NCBI GenBank assembly: GCA_019119355.1
Contig: DWXE01000006.1
Coordinates: 1 to 64,000, forward strand
Length of the DNA stretch: 64,000 bases
Source of the DNA: Candidatus Eisenbergiella merdigallinarum
GTDB taxonomy: Bacteria > Bacillota > Clostridia > Lachnospirales > Lachnospiraceae
Reading direction: 5' to 3'
Shown here: one piece after another, positions 34,291 to 44,786 of the stretch
Layout: the number at the start of each line of letters is the position of its first letter
Numbering within the stretch: the first letter of the stretch is position 1
The notes under the pieces: generated by a model
What the model was told of the DNA's origin: nothing
The model's input: only the letters and a program-made list of their open reading frames with translations
Databases searched by the model: none
Position numbers and translations under genes: made by a program

Positions 34291-35841
34291 ATGGAGTATC
34301 TGGTCACGTCGCAGGAGATGCGCTTCTGCGACCGCAATACCAGCGGGCGGTTTCATATCCCGCCCGCCGTTTTGATGGAGCGGGCCGCACTGGCCTGCTT
34401 TTCGGTCATTGAGGAAAGGCAGAAGCGACTTCGGGACGCCTGTTCCCCCCTGGGCGCACGGGCCGGGAACCGCGTCTGGGTGGCGGCCGGCTTCGGAAAC
34501 AACGGCGGCGACGGGCTGGCGCTGGCCAGGCTCCTGCTCCAGGCGGGATACCGGGTGGACGTTTCCCTGATCGGCCCGCCGGAAAAGCGGAGCGAACTGA
34601 CGCGGCAGCAGCTGGCTTCCCTGGAGGCCTATGGGGCGTCGGTCAGGCGCAGCCTGCCGGAAGGAGAATATGATATCATTATAGACGCCCTGTTCGGCGT
34701 GGGGCTGAGCCGCCCCCTGACGGGCGAATTTCTGGAAGCGGTGGAAGCCATCAACCGGATACCCGCCTGGGTGCTGGCGGCGGATCTGCCCTCCGGCATC
34801 TGCGCCGATACGGGGGCGGTTCTGGGCGCCGCGGTGGAAGCGGACGTAACGGTGTCCTTCGGCTTTCGCAAGCGGGGCGCTTTCTTTTATCCCGGCGCCC
34901 GGTACGCGGGAAAGGTCCTCTGTTTTCCCTGCGGGATCACGCCGGACGGCTTTCTGGGGCGCATCCCCCAATGCTTTACCTTCACGGAATCCGCAGAAGA
35001 GCTCCTGCCCCGGCGGCGTCCGGACGGCAATAAGGGGACATTCGGAAAGGTGGCTGTCTTCGCCGGACAGGAGGGCATGGCCGGTGCCTGCCTTCTGGCG
35101 GCCAGGGGCGCTTTCGGGGCGGGCTGCGGCATGGTGAAGCTGGTTTCCCACCCGTCCAACCGGATCCCGCTGCAGCAGGCGCTGCCGGAAGCCATGGTGG
35201 CCTCCCGCCCGGAAGAAGCGGCGGGCTGGGCCGACGCCATCGTGGCAGGCCCCGGCCTGGGCGCCGGCGAAGAGACCAGGGAGCTGATAACCTTTTTGCT
35301 GCGGGAAACGAAGCAGCCCCTGGTGCTGGACGCGGACGCCCTCAACGTTCTGGCGCAGGATCCCCAACGGATGTCGCTCCTGGAAGAGCTGCAGGGAAAT
35401 CCCGATACCAGGCGGCCTCTGATCCTGACGCCCCATCCGGGGGAAATGGCGCGGCTGTCGGGCTGCAGCACGGCCGACGTGCTGCGGGATCCGGCGCGGT
35501 TCGCCCTCCTGTGGGCCGAAAAGCTCTTCGCCGCCGTCCTGTGCAAAACCGCGCGGACCGTGGTGGCCTCCCCGGAAAACGGGCTGTATGCCAACGGCAG
35601 CGGAAACAGCGGCATGGCCACCGCGGGCAGCGGCGACGTCCTGGCGGGGATCCTGGGAACCCTGGCCGCGCAGGAGACGAATCCCTTCCGCGCAGCCTGC
35701 GTCGGGGTTTATCTGCACGGGCTGGCAGGGGACCGGGCGGCCCATGAAAAGGGGGAACGGTCCATGACCGCCGGGGATCTGGCGGATCAAATCGCCGGCT
35801 GCCTTTCGCATGCCGGGGAAAGAAGGAAAACGGTCAGATGA
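34291..35841 (+). CDS. nnr: Bifunctional NAD(P)H-hydrate epimerase / ADP-dependent dehydratase
   Basis: 516 residues from ATG 34291, with GGAGG 5 nt upstream. The N-terminal YjeF_N epimerase domain contains AAGFGNNGGDGLALARLLL and DALFGVGLSRPL; the C-terminal carbohydrate-kinase-like dehydratase has GNKGTFGKVAVFAG, LTPHPGEMARLSG and NSGMATAGSGDVLAGILG. Together they repair hydrated NADH and NADPH using ADP. It follows rex and overlaps the alanine racemase start (ATGA), an order common in Firmicutes. Confidence 0.95.
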   Translation: MEYLVTSQEMRFCDRNTSGRFHIPPAVLMERAALACFSVIEERQKRLRDACSPLGARAGNRVWVAAGFGNNGGDGLALARLLLQAGYRVDVSLIGPPEKRSELTRQQLASLEAYGASVRRSLPEGEYDIIIDALFGVGLSRPLTGEFLEAVEAINRIPAWVLAADLPSGICADTGAVLGAAVEADVTVSFGFRKRGAFFYPGARYAGKVLCFPCGITPDGFLGRIPQCFTFTESAEELLPRRRPDGNKGTFGKVAVFAGQEGMAGACLLAARGAFGAGCGMVKLVSHPSNRIPLQQALPEAMVASRPEEAAGWADAIVAGPGLGAGEETRELITFLLRETKQPLVLDADALNVLAQDPQRMSLLEELQGNPDTRRPLILTPHPGEMARLSGCSTADVLRDPARFALLWAEKLFAAVLCKTARTVVASPENGLYANGSGNSGMATAGSGDVLAGILGTLAAQETNPFRAACVGVYLHGLAGDRAAHEKGERSMTAGDLADQIAGCLSHAGERRKTVR

Positions 35842-37016
35842 AACATTACAGCAGGGTCCGGGCCGAAATCGACCTGGACCGGTTCGATCAGAATCTTCTC
35901 GCCATCCGGAAAGCCCTTCCGGATCATACCTCCGTCATCGGCGTCGTCAAGGCGGACGGATATGGCCACGGGGCGGTCCCTCTGGCCAGACGGATGCAGG
36001 AATGCGGCTTCGTGTCCGGATTCGCCGTCGCCACGGCGCAGGAAGGGCTGAGCTTAAGGCGGGCGGGCATCGCCAAGCCGATTCTGGTGCTGGGATATTC
36101 GTTCCCGGAAGAATATGAAGAAATGGTGCGCCATCAGATCAGCGCCGCGGCTTTTACGGACGAAATGCTGGAGCAGATGAGCCGCGCGGCCCTTTCCCTG
36201 CACGGGGAAATGGGCGTGCACGTGGCGGTGGACACCGGCATGTCCCGCATCGGCGTGGAGCCGGACGAATCCGGGGCGGCCTTTTTGAACCGGGCGGCCC
36301 ATACGCCGGGGATCTGCCTGGAGGGGGCCTTCACCCACTTCGCCACGGCGGACGAAAGGGACAAGGAGCGGACGAACTGCCAGTTTTCCCGTTTCGTCGG
36401 GCTGCTGGAACTGGCAAAAAAGCGCTATGGCGTCACGGTTCCCCTGCGCCACGCGTCCAACAGCGCCGCCGTCCTGGATCTGCCGGAGGCCGGCCTGGAC
36501 GCAGTGCGGGCCGGAATCATCCTCTACGGCCTCTGGCCGTCGGATGAAGTGAACCGCTCCGCCGTACAGCTGCAGCCCATCCTTTCCCTCTACAGCCAGA
36601 TCTCCTTCGTCAAAACGCTGGACGCGGGACGGGAGATCAGCTACGGCGGGACCTTTCGCACCGAATCCCCGACCCGGGTGGCCACCGTTCCGGTGGGGTA
36701 TGCGGACGGCTATCCCAGAGGGCTCTCCAACAAGGGGGAGGTGCTCATCTGCGGAAAGCGGGCCCGGATTCTGGGCAGGATCTGCATGGATCAGTTCATG
36801 GTGGACATCACCCACATCCCCGAAGCGGCGCAGGGAAGCCCGGTGACGCTCATCGGACAGGACGGGGCAGAGCGGATCACCATGGAGGAGCTGGGCGAAA
36901 AGTCGGGCCGTTTCAACTACGAGCTGGCCTGCTGCCTGAGCAAGCGGATCCCCAGAGTTTACCGGAGCGGCCAAAAAACGGTGGCGGAAAAGGACTATTT
37001 CGACGATCCCGGATGA
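35838..37016 (+). CDS. alr: Alanine racemase
   Basis: 392 residues, start overlapping nnr stop. PLP-binding K38 is in VVKADGYGHG, the second catalytic base Y269 is in ISYGGTF, and other conserved blocks include HASNSAAVLD, VRAGIILYG and GRICMDQFMVDIT. The enzyme makes D-alanine for peptidoglycan. It stands just before mazF, as in Bacillus, where a small antitoxin gene lies between them; here that gene is missing. Confidence 0.96.
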   Translation: MKHYSRVRAEIDLDRFDQNLLAIRKALPDHTSVIGVVKADGYGHGAVPLARRMQECGFVSGFAVATAQEGLSLRRAGIAKPILVLGYSFPEEYEEMVRHQISAAAFTDEMLEQMSRAALSLHGEMGVHVAVDTGMSRIGVEPDESGAAFLNRAAHTPGICLEGAFTHFATADERDKERTNCQFSRFVGLLELAKKRYGVTVPLRHASNSAAVLDLPEAGLDAVRAGIILYGLWPSDEVNRSAVQLQPILSLYSQISFVKTLDAGREISYGGTFRTESPTRVATVPVGYADGYPRGLSNKGEVLICGKRARILGRICMDQFMVDITHIPEAAQGSPVTLIGQDGAERITMEELGEKSGRFNYELACCLSKRIPRVYRSGQKTVAEKDYFDDPG

Positions 37017-37115
37017 TCCGGATACAATTTTGCGGGCTGCTGCGGTATACCTTCCGATAAAACGGGCAATACTCCTGTTATCCTCCATGAAAAGAAGAAG
37101 AGGGGAAGGAAGGCA

Positions 37116-37466
37116 ATGAATCAGGTGAAACGGGGAGACATTTATTATGCGGACCTTCGGCCGGTGGTGGGTTCCGAACAGGGCGGAATCCGTCCCGTGC
37201 TGATCATACAGAACGATATCGGAAACCGGCACAGCCCCACCGTGATCTGCGCGGCCATCACGTCGCGGATGAACAAGACGAAGCTGCCGACCCACATCGA
37301 AATCTATTCCGATCAGTACGGGATCGAAAAGGATTCCGTCATTTTGCTGGAACAGCTGCGCACCATCGATAAAAAGCGTCTGAAAGACAAGGTGTGCCAT
37401 CTGGATGCGGGCATCATGCATCGGGTCAACACCGCCCTGAAGGTCAGCCTGGAGCTGGATACATAA
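37116..37466 (+). CDS. MazF/NdoA-type mRNA interferase
   Basis: 116 residues; ATG after GGGAAGGAAGG. The PemK/MazF fold is clear: [44 protein letters not shown] and [11 protein letters not shown]. These ribonucleases cut mRNA at short motifs and are normally held by MazE. No mazE-like frame is seen in the 99 bp between alr and this gene, nor after it. The recognition motif is not predictable by eye. Confidence 0.93.
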   Translation: MNQVKRGDIYYADLRPVVGSEQGGIRPVLIIQNDIGNRHSPTVICAAITSRMNKTKLPTHIEIYSDQYGIEKDSVILLEQLRTIDKKRLKDKVCHLDAGIMHRVNTALKVSLELDT

Positions 37467-37487
37467 GGCCCCAAAAGGACGGTCGTC

Positions 37488-37516
37488 TTGACGTTTTTTT
37501 TTCAAAATGATATGAT
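37488..37516 (+). promoter_or_regulatory. Promoter of the YebC gene
   Basis: TTGACG (37488-37493), 17-bp spacer, TATGAT (37511-37516). Confidence 0.65.
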
Positions 37517-37571
37517 ATCCGCAGCGGATCAGGCAATCCAAAGGAAATTACGAAAGAAATGAGGAGATAAT

Positions 37572-38303
37572 ATGTCAGGACATTCAAAATTTGCCAATAT
37601 TAAACACAAAAAAGAGAAGAACGACGCCGCCAAGGGAAAGATTTTTACCATCATCGGCCGCGAGATCGCGGTGGCGGTGAAGGAGGGCGGTCCGGATCCG
37701 GCCAACAATTTCAAGCTGGCTCAGGTGATCGCGAAGGCCAAATCCAACAACATGCCCAACGACACCATCGACCGTGGCATCAAGAAGGCGGCGGGCGACG
37801 TCGGCAACGTCAACTACGAATACGTCACCTATGAAGGGTACGGCCCCGGCGGAATCGCCATCATCGTGGACGCCCTGACGGACAACAAGAACCGCACGGC
37901 GGCCAACGTCAGAAGCGCCTTCACCAAGGGCAACGGCAACATCGGCACCCCGGGATGCGTTTCCTTCATGTTCGACAAAAAGGGGCAGATCATCATCGAC
38001 AGGGAAGAGTGCGAAGCTGAGGCCGACGATCTGATGATGATGGCTCTGGACGCGGGAGCGGAGGACTTCTCCGAGGAAGAGGACAGCTACGAGATCCTGA
38101 CGGACCCGGATTCCTTCGAGCCGGTGCGCCGCGCCCTGGAAGACGCCGGCATCCCCATGGCGCAGGCGGAAGTGACCATGATCCCGCAGAACTATGTGCA
38201 GCTCTCCGATGAGACCGCGCTGAAGGGCCTGCAGCGGACCCTGGATCTGCTGGAGGACGACGACGATGTTCAGGCGGTATATCACAACTGGGACGAAGAA
38301 TAA
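37572..38303 (+). CDS. YebC/PmpR family protein
   Basis: 243 residues; ATG after GAGGAG. Begins with the family hallmark [19 protein letters not shown] and continues with [39 protein letters not shown] and [11 protein letters not shown]. YebC-type proteins were long called transcription regulators; recent work links them to relief of ribosome stalling at proline-rich stretches. The family is ubiquitous and its length here is standard. The next gene starts 15 bp downstream. Confidence 0.95.
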   Translation: MSGHSKFANIKHKKEKNDAAKGKIFTIIGREIAVAVKEGGPDPANNFKLAQVIAKAKSNNMPNDTIDRGIKKAAGDVGNVNYEYVTYEGYGPGGIAIIVDALTDNKNRTAANVRSAFTKGNGNIGTPGCVSFMFDKKGQIIIDREECEAEADDLMMMALDAGAEDFSEEEDSYEILTDPDSFEPVRRALEDAGIPMAQAEVTMIPQNYVQLSDETALKGLQRTLDLLEDDDDVQAVYHNWDEE

Positions 38304-38318
38304 GAAAGAAGGAATACG

Positions 38319-39593
38319 ATGAAGCAGCCTTACGCGAAAGAGACGATCTGCATCCAGTCCGGCTGGAAGCCGAAAAACGGGGAGCCCCGGGTGCTTCCCA
38401 TCTATCAGAGCACTACATACAAGTACGAAACGTCCGAACAGATGGGGCGTCTGTTCGATCTGGAGGAGTCCGGGTACTTTTACACCCGGCTGGCCAACCC
38501 CACCAACGACTGCGTGGCGCAAAAGATCTGCGAGCTGGAGGGCGGCGTAGCCGCCATGCTCACTTCTTCCGGCCAGGCTGCCAATTACTACGCCGTCTTC
38601 AACATCTGCGAAGCGGGGGACCATGTGGTCCTTTCCTCCACCGTTTACGGCGGAACCTTTAACCTGCTCACCGTCACCATGAAAAAGATGGGCATTTCCT
38701 GCACCGTGGTGGATCCCGACGCGGATTACGACGTCCTCTGCGGCGCCTTTTTGCCCAATACAAAATGCGTTCTGGCGGAGTCCATCGCCAACCCCGCTCT
38801 GGTCGTGCTGGACATCGAGAAGTTCGCCAGGGCGGCCCATGAGCACGGCGTGCCGCTGATCGTGGACAACACCTTCCCCACGCCCATCAACTGCAATCCG
38901 TTTCGCTGGGGCGCCGACATCGTGACCCATTCCACCACCAAATACATGGACGGCCACGGGATGAGCGTAGGCGGCGCCATCGTGGATTCCGGCAATTTCG
39001 ACTGGGCAGCGCATCCGGACAAATTCCCCGGGCTGTGCACGCCGGACGAATCCTATCACGGCATCGTCTATACGGAAAAGTTCGGAAAGGCCGCCTACAT
39101 CACGAAGGCCACCTCTCAGCTGATGCGGGACCTGGGTTCCATCCAGGCTCCCATGAACGCCTTTTTGCTCAACGTCGGACTGGAGACCCTGCATCTTCGG
39201 GTGCCCCGCCACTGCGAGAACGCGCTGAAGGTCGCGCGGTATCTGGAAGGGCATGAAAAGGTGGCCTGGGTGAACTATCCCGGCCTGGAGAGCAGCAAAT
39301 ACTACGCGCTGGCGCAGAAATACATGCCAAACGGCACCTGCGGCGTCATTTCCTTCGGCTTAAAGGGAGGACGGAAGGCCGCGGAAGAGATGATGGACCG
39401 GCTGAAGCTGGCGGCCATCGTGACCCATGTGGCGGACGCCCGGACCTGCGTTCTGCATCCGGCCAGCCATACCCACCGCCAGATGAACGATCAGCAGCTT
39501 CGGGAGGCCGGCGTGGCCCCCGACCTGATCCGCCTTTCCGTCGGCATCGAAAACGCGGAGGATATTCTGGCGGATCTGGAACAGGCGCTGTAA
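38319..39593 (+). CDS. O-acetylhomoserine sulfhydrylase family PLP enzyme
   Basis: 424 residues. Cys/Met-metabolism PLP fold with LPIYQSTTYKYETSEQMG, YTRLANPTN, SSGQAANYY, VYGGTFNLL, DNTFPTPINCNPFRWGADI, and the PLP Lys K208 in HSTTKYMDGHG. The C-terminal part has SHTHRQMNDQQLREAGV and IRLSVGIENAEDILADL, characteristic of MetY-type enzymes making homocysteine from O-acetylhomoserine and sulfide. A methionine gamma-lyase role is the main alternative. Confidence 0.88.
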   Translation: MKQPYAKETICIQSGWKPKNGEPRVLPIYQSTTYKYETSEQMGRLFDLEESGYFYTRLANPTNDCVAQKICELEGGVAAMLTSSGQAANYYAVFNICEAGDHVVLSSTVYGGTFNLLTVTMKKMGISCTVVDPDADYDVLCGAFLPNTKCVLAESIANPALVVLDIEKFARAAHEHGVPLIVDNTFPTPINCNPFRWGADIVTHSTTKYMDGHGMSVGGAIVDSGNFDWAAHPDKFPGLCTPDESYHGIVYTEKFGKAAYITKATSQLMRDLGSIQAPMNAFLLNVGLETLHLRVPRHCENALKVARYLEGHEKVAWVNYPGLESSKYYALAQKYMPNGTCGVISFGLKGGRKAAEEMMDRLKLAAIVTHVADARTCVLHPASHTHRQMNDQQLREAGVAPDLIRLSVGIENAEDILADLEQAL

Positions 39594-39632
39594 GGGAAGG
39601 GAGAGCGCAGGGGCGAAACCGCAGGAGGGGAT

Positions 39633-41084
39633 ATGGAGAAGCGAAATCATTTTATCTGGTTTTTATATGCCTGCATCCTCTGTCTTTGTTTTTCCGTCGT
39701 CACGGCGTCGCTGACCCGGCTGATGGGGCTGCCCGTACAGTTTTACTTTCTGCTGACGGCCGCCGCGGCAGCGGTCGCCCTGCTGGCGATCTATCTGCCC
39801 GCGCGGCTGATGGCGGCGAAATGGCGGCCCGGGACGGATTGGATGTTCGAAGGAAAGAAGGGGGGATTTTCCTCCCTTTTGATTCCTGTCGCCCTGACGG
39901 CTCTTCTGGTCTGCGCCCGGCTGTTTTTCGCGCCCGATACCGGAGCCATGGAGGGGCAGGCCTGGCGGCAGGCCGTCTCCGAAGACGCGGTTTTTTCCCC
40001 TTTCCTGGGAGATCTGTACGCCCTTTTGCTTCGGGCTGCCATGTCCGTCCTGTCGGAAGACGCGGTCGTTTTTGGCGTCAATGTGGCGCTGCAGGCGGCG
40101 GGGCTTCTGTTCTTTTACGGGGGGATCCGCAGGCTGGAGGGCGCTTTCTGCGGGATCACGGCGGCGCTGGCGGCGATTTTTCTGCCGCCCTTTTCTGACA
40201 GCGCCATGGCGGCGGAACCGCAGAGCCTTCTGTTTTTCTTCGCCTCCCTCCTGATCTGGCTGGGAGGCCTGTTCGTCTCCCAAAAGGGAACAAGGCGTGT
40301 GCTTCGCGGCTTCCTTCTCGTTCTGGTCAGCCTTTTGTGCGGAATGGGAATCCTGACGGCCCCCCTGCTGTCCTCGATCTTTTTCTTCTGGCTGGCCATT
40401 CTGGCCGTCCGTTTCCGCTCCGTCAGGACGAGGGGGCTGGCCGTCGGAGCGGCGCTGTGCGGAGGGCTTTGCGGATTCTGCGCCCTGATTCTGGCCGGCG
40501 CGCTCTGGGGCGGACAGGCAGGATCGCTGTCCGGACGGGTGACGTCCCTGCTGGAGTCCTGGCTGGCTTTGTTCGCGTCCCGGGAAACGGACGCGATCCT
40601 GCACAGCCCTTCCCTGACGGACTACTGGGCTGCGCTGGCCGTTTTTGTCCCGGCCCTGTTCGCGCTCTTTTCCCCGGTGCCGGACGCCAGGCGGGGGAGG
40701 GACTTTTTCCCCGCCTGGACGGTTCTGCTGGGCGCGGTAGCGGCCTGGGAAACGCTGTCCAAAGCGCCCTTTCAGGAACAGGGGCTTCGTTTCGCCTGCC
40801 TCGGCATCTTTTCCGGCATGGGAATCCGGAACATGCTGCAGCCGCCGCCCTGTCCGGAGACGGATGCCGGAAAGTCCGGGCGCAAACAGCGTGAAAAGGC
40901 GGAAGAAACGGTTCCCGGGCCGGCCCCTTCCGGACCGGCTCCCGGAGAATATCTGGAAAATCCGCTCCCGGTCCCCAAACGCCACAAAAGGCGGGAAATG
41001 GGTTACGGATTCGAACCCCGACAGGATCAGATGTACTACGAAATTCCGGTGGCGGACAGCGACGATTTCGACCTGAAAGAATGA
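39633..41084 (+). CDS. Polytopic membrane protein of unknown function
   Basis: 483 residues with about ten membrane helices (for example WFLYACILCLCFSVVTASL and SLLFFFASLLIWLGGLFV) and a charged cytoplasmic tail of about 80 residues ending YYEIPVADSDDFDLKE. A short conserved-looking motif TGAMEGQAWRQAVSED after the second helix pair and the general layout recall glycosyltransferase-39/C-type membrane enzymes, but no catalytic motif can be pointed to. Stands between the sulfhydrylase and the TepA-like gene. I do not assign a function. Confidence 0.75.
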   Translation: MEKRNHFIWFLYACILCLCFSVVTASLTRLMGLPVQFYFLLTAAAAAVALLAIYLPARLMAAKWRPGTDWMFEGKKGGFSSLLIPVALTALLVCARLFFAPDTGAMEGQAWRQAVSEDAVFSPFLGDLYALLLRAAMSVLSEDAVVFGVNVALQAAGLLFFYGGIRRLEGAFCGITAALAAIFLPPFSDSAMAAEPQSLLFFFASLLIWLGGLFVSQKGTRRVLRGFLLVLVSLLCGMGILTAPLLSSIFFFWLAILAVRFRSVRTRGLAVGAALCGGLCGFCALILAGALWGGQAGSLSGRVTSLLESWLALFASRETDAILHSPSLTDYWAALAVFVPALFALFSPVPDARRGRDFFPAWTVLLGAVAAWETLSKAPFQEQGLRFACLGIFSGMGIRNMLQPPPCPETDAGKSGRKQREKAEETVPGPAPSGPAPGEYLENPLPVPKRHKRREMGYGFEPRQDQMYYEIPVADSDDFDLKE

Positions 41085-41173
41085 AGAACGCTTCCCCGGC
41101 GTTACATAAATTGCGCACTCCTGCACATACTTCCTTTGACATCGAAAGAAAGGACAGGCAGGAGTGATTTTTT

Positions 41174-41890
41174 ATGGGAAAGAAAGAAGAACAGGAAAAA
41201 CATCGGGATGAGCGGGTGCAGGAGACCGGGCAGATGACCCTGGAAGGGACGGACGAAAACGGTTCCATCCATCTGCTGACCATCATCGGGGAAATCGAAG
41301 GGCACGACAATCTGGGCAGCTCTTCCAAAACGACGAAGTACGAACACATCCTCCCCCAGCTGGCAGCCATCGAGGACAGCAGCCGCATCGACGGCCTTCT
41401 GGTGCTGCTCAACACCATGGGTGGGGACGTGGAGGCGGGGCTCGCCATCGCGGAAATGATCGCGTCCCTGAGCAAGCCCACAGTCTCCCTGGTATTGGGC
41501 GGAAGCCATTCCATCGGCGTCCCCATCGCGGTGAGCACGGACTATTCCTTCATCGTCCCCACGGGAACCATGGTGATCCATCCCGTGCGGATGAGCGGCA
41601 CCGTCATCGGCGCGCCCCAGACCTTCGATTATTTCCGGCAGATTCAGGACCGGATCACCGGCTTCGTATGCAGCCACTGCAACGCGACCCAAAGCCGGAT
41701 GGAAGAGCTGATGATGAACCAGGGCATGCTCACAAAGGATCTGGGAACCATCCTGGTGGGACAGGAGGCGGTGCGGGAAGGCATCATTTCCGAGGTCGGC
41801 GGCATCCGGGAAGCGGTGGAAAAAATTCACCGCCTGGCCCGCGGCCGGAAAAAGAAAAACAGCAATAGTGACAAGGGAAAAATTAAGTGA
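41174..41890 (+). CDS. TepA-like ClpP-family serine protease
   Basis: 238 residues; ATG after AGGAGTG. ClpP fold with GLLVLLNTMGGDVEAGLAIA, catalytic Ser S113 in GGSHSIGVP, catalytic His H136 in MVIHPVRMSG, and a C-terminal part DLGTILVGQEAVREGIISEV. The N-terminus is charged and soluble. Related TepA/YmfB of Bacillus lies next to ftsK/spoIIIE, just as here. Its substrate in this organism is unknown. Confidence 0.9.
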   Translation: MGKKEEQEKHRDERVQETGQMTLEGTDENGSIHLLTIIGEIEGHDNLGSSSKTTKYEHILPQLAAIEDSSRIDGLLVLLNTMGGDVEAGLAIAEMIASLSKPTVSLVLGGSHSIGVPIAVSTDYSFIVPTGTMVIHPVRMSGTVIGAPQTFDYFRQIQDRITGFVCSHCNATQSRMEELMMNQGMLTKDLGTILVGQEAVREGIISEVGGIREAVEKIHRLARGRKKKNSNSDKGKIK

Positions 41891-41896
41891 TATACT
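41868..41896 (+). promoter_or_regulatory. Promoter of the FtsK/SpoIIIE gene
   Basis: GTGACA (41868-41873), 17-bp spacer, TATACT (41891-41896), overlapping the end of the TepA-like gene. Confidence 0.5.
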
Positions 41897-41939
41897 ATAA
41901 TAGATTCGGTTTGTTTTCCGGATCACGGAGGAGATCATT

Positions 41940-44768
41940 ATGGCATCATCTGCTCAAAGAAGCAGAAAGAAGAAAACCGCTCCCGCGGGAAGGAACGGGA
42001 GCAAAAGCAGCGGTACAAAAGCGAAACGAACGGCAGCCAGAACGGCAGAGGAGAGCGCCATCGCCAGCGAAGTGGTCCTGATCGGGATCTTCGCCCTGAC
42101 CGTTCTGCTGTTTTTATGCAATTTCGGAGTGATCGGAGTCGTGGGCGATGCGGTCAGCCGGGTCATGTTCGGCGTGTTCGGGCTGACCGCCTACGCCGTC
42201 CCCATCCTGGCCTTTGTGGCCGTGGCTTTCGGGATTTCCAACCAGGGGAACCGCATCGCAGCCATGAAGCTGACGGCGGGGATCGTCCTCTTTTTCCTGA
42301 TCGGAATCGTGTGCGCGCTGATCACCAGCAACGCGCCCATGCTGGAGACCTGGTCCGCAGCGGAGCTCTATGCGGAGAGCGCCCGGGACCGGTCGGGAGG
42401 CGGCGTTCTGGCGGGCAGCCTGGCATGGGTGCTGCACCGCTTCCTGGGAATGGTGGGGACCGTCCTCTTTTTGCTGGTGCTGGCGGTGATCTGCGGGGTG
42501 ATCCTCACGGAGCGCTCCCTGATCGGCAGCGTGAAGTCTTCCGGGAAGCGCGTCTACGAGAGCGCCAGGTCCGACGCGCAGCTTCGCCGGGAACGTGGCG
42601 AAAAGCGGAGGGAAGAAGCGCAGCAGCGCAGGCAGGAAGCCCTGGAGCGCAGGGAAGAGGAGATGGCCCGGCGCCAGGAAAAGCAGAGGCGCCGTCAGGA
42701 GGAAGAGGCCAGGCGGGATGCAGACCGGATCTTACGCATGGACCGGAAGGCCACCGGCATCACCGCGGATACGGACCTGAAGAAGGAAGCGGCCGGACGG
42801 ATCCGGGAGGACATCCATGAGATCACGCTGAACGAACCTTCTTTGGAAGAGGTCACCGAGGTACATAATATTCTGCCCTTTGGACGCCCGGCCGCGAAGG
42901 CGGCAGGCGATGAGGAATGGGAGGAAGGACGGGCAAAATCCGACGGGGATTTCCCGGAATCCGCAACCCCCGGAGATATGCCGGAGGTAACCGGCGGCGC
43001 GGCAGAGCTCCCCGAAGACATCGAAGCCTGGACGGACATCCCCGCGGTTTCTTCGGAAACCATCCATGCCCGGGAGGCTGACGTGTACCGGGATATGAAG
43101 GAGGTCAGCATTCCTGCGGCCGCCGGAGAAGAGGGGGACGCGCGGCGTATGGATTCCGGCGATCCGGCCCCCCGGAAAGCGCAGGAAAACGGCTCCGCCA
43201 CGGCGCGGGGCAGCGCCGAAAAAAAGGATGGGCAAAACCGGGCCGAAAGCGGGCAGGCCGTCCGCGCTTCTTCCGGAGCCGCAAAGCCCCAGCCCAGGCC
43301 CTACCGTTTCCCGCCCATCAGCCTGCTGAAACCGTCCAAAAACAGGGGGGCGGGGGACGGCGGACGGCATCTGAAGGAGACCGCCGCCCGCCTGCAGGAA
43401 ACCCTGGCGTCCTTCGGCGTGCGGGTCACCATCACCGATATCAGCCAGGGGCCTTCCGTCACCCGCTACGAAATGCAGCCGGAACAGGGCGTGAAGGTGA
43501 GCAAGATCCTGAGCCTGACGGACAACATCAAGATGGATCTGGCCGCCACGGATATCCGGATCGAAGCGCCCATCCCGGGCAAGGCGGCCATCGGCATCGA
43601 GGTGCCCAATCGGGAAAATACGGCCGTATCCCTGCGGGAGCTCCTGGAATCGAAGGAATTCCGCGAATTTCCCTCCAGCCTGGCCTTTGCCGTGGGCAAG
43701 GACATCGGGGGCAAGGTGGTGGTGTCCGATATCGCGAAAATGCCGCACATGCTCATCGCCGGCGCCACCGGCTCCGGGAAATCGGTCTGCATCAATACGC
43801 TGATCATGAGCATTCTGTACAAGGCTCGTCCGGAGGACGTGAAGCTGATCCTGGTGGATCCGAAGGTGGTGGAACTGAGCGTCTACAACGGCATTCCCCA
43901 TCTGCTCATCCCCGTTGTGACGGATCCCAAAAAGGCCTCCGCCGCCCTGCAGTGGGGCGTGGCGGAGATGAGCGACCGCTACCGGAAATTCGCGGACTTC
44001 AACGTCCGCGACCTGAAGGGATATAATCAGAAGGTCGCCCGGATGGCTCAGGAAGGGGACCCGGACGCTCCCGGGAAACTGCCCCAGATCGTCATCATCG
44101 TGGACGAGCTTGCGGACCTGATGATGGTGGCGCCGGGTGAGGTGGAGGAGTCCATCTGCCGCCTGGCCCAGCTGGCCAGAGCGGCCGGGATCCATCTGAT
44201 CATCGCCACGCAACGGCCTTCCGTGGATGTGATCACCGGCCTGATCAAGGCCAATATGCCCAGCCGCGTGGCCTTTTCCGTTTCCAGCGGCGTGGACTCC
44301 CGGACGATTCTGGACATGAACGGCGCGGAAAAGCTGCTGGGAAAAGGGGATATGCTCTTTTACCCCCAGGGATACTCCAAGCCCGCCCGGATCCAGGGCG
44401 CTTTCGTTTCGGATGACGAAGTCTCCGACGTGGTGGACTTTCTGAAAAACCAGGCCATCGGAAACGTCTACAGCCAGGACATCGAAGAAAAGCTCAAGAG
44501 CATCGGCTCCGGCCAGGGATCCTCCGCTTCGGGCCAGGGATCGGACCGGGATGAATATTTCGTGGAAGCCGGACAGTTCATCATCGAAAAGGATAAGGCT
44601 TCCATCGGCATGCTGCAGCGCGCCTTCAAAATCGGCTTCAACCGCGCCGCCCGGATCATGGATCAGCTGGCGGAGGCTGGCGTCGTCGGCGAGGAGGAGG
44701 GAACCAAACCCAGGAAGGTGCTGATGTCGCCGGAGCAGTTCGAACAGTACATAGAAGAAACCGTATGA
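41940..44768 (+). CDS. ftsK: FtsK/SpoIIIE DNA translocase
   Basis: 942 residues; ATG after GGAGGAG. A basic N-terminus, four membrane helices (about 40-190), an Arg/Glu-rich helical linker (about 200-270), a long acidic low-complexity region, then the motor: [20 protein letters not shown] (alpha), Walker A GATGSGKS at 608-615, Walker [13 protein letters not shown], and the C-terminal winged-helix gamma domain [20 protein letters not shown]. It pumps chromosomal DNA through the division or sporulation septum. Whether it serves division, sporulation or both cannot be told from one copy. Confidence 0.95.
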   Translation: MASSAQRSRKKKTAPAGRNGSKSSGTKAKRTAARTAEESAIASEVVLIGIFALTVLLFLCNFGVIGVVGDAVSRVMFGVFGLTAYAVPILAFVAVAFGISNQGNRIAAMKLTAGIVLFFLIGIVCALITSNAPMLETWSAAELYAESARDRSGGGVLAGSLAWVLHRFLGMVGTVLFLLVLAVICGVILTERSLIGSVKSSGKRVYESARSDAQLRRERGEKRREEAQQRRQEALERREEEMARRQEKQRRRQEEEARRDADRILRMDRKATGITADTDLKKEAAGRIREDIHEITLNEPSLEEVTEVHNILPFGRPAAKAAGDEEWEEGRAKSDGDFPESATPGDMPEVTGGAAELPEDIEAWTDIPAVSSETIHAREADVYRDMKEVSIPAAAGEEGDARRMDSGDPAPRKAQENGSATARGSAEKKDGQNRAESGQAVRASSGAAKPQPRPYRFPPISLLKPSKNRGAGDGGRHLKETAARLQETLASFGVRVTITDISQGPSVTRYEMQPEQGVKVSKILSLTDNIKMDLAATDIRIEAPIPGKAAIGIEVPNRENTAVSLRELLESKEFREFPSSLAFAVGKDIGGKVVVSDIAKMPHMLIAGATGSGKSVCINTLIMSILYKARPEDVKLILVDPKVVELSVYNGIPHLLIPVVTDPKKASAALQWGVAEMSDRYRKFADFNVRDLKGYNQKVARMAQEGDPDAPGKLPQIVIIVDELADLMMVAPGEVEESICRLAQLARAAGIHLIIATQRPSVDVITGLIKANMPSRVAFSVSSGVDSRTILDMNGAEKLLGKGDMLFYPQGYSKPARIQGAFVSDDEVSDVVDFLKNQAIGNVYSQDIEEKLKSIGSGQGSSASGQGSDRDEYFVEAGQFIIEKDKASIGMLQRAFKIGFNRAARIMDQLAEAGVVGEEEGTKPRKVLMSPEQFEQYIEETV

Positions 44769-44786
44769 GGAAAGGAAGTGCCATCC

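Noticed and set aside
37476-37500. Possible terminator after mazF
   Set aside because: The run of T follows only weak pairing (CGTC/GACG with a 2-nt loop); the same bases form the -35 and spacer of a good promoter.
41087-41103. Hairpin AACGC/GCGTT after the polytopic membrane gene as terminator
   Set aside because: Only 5 bp with no T-tract; too weak to call.
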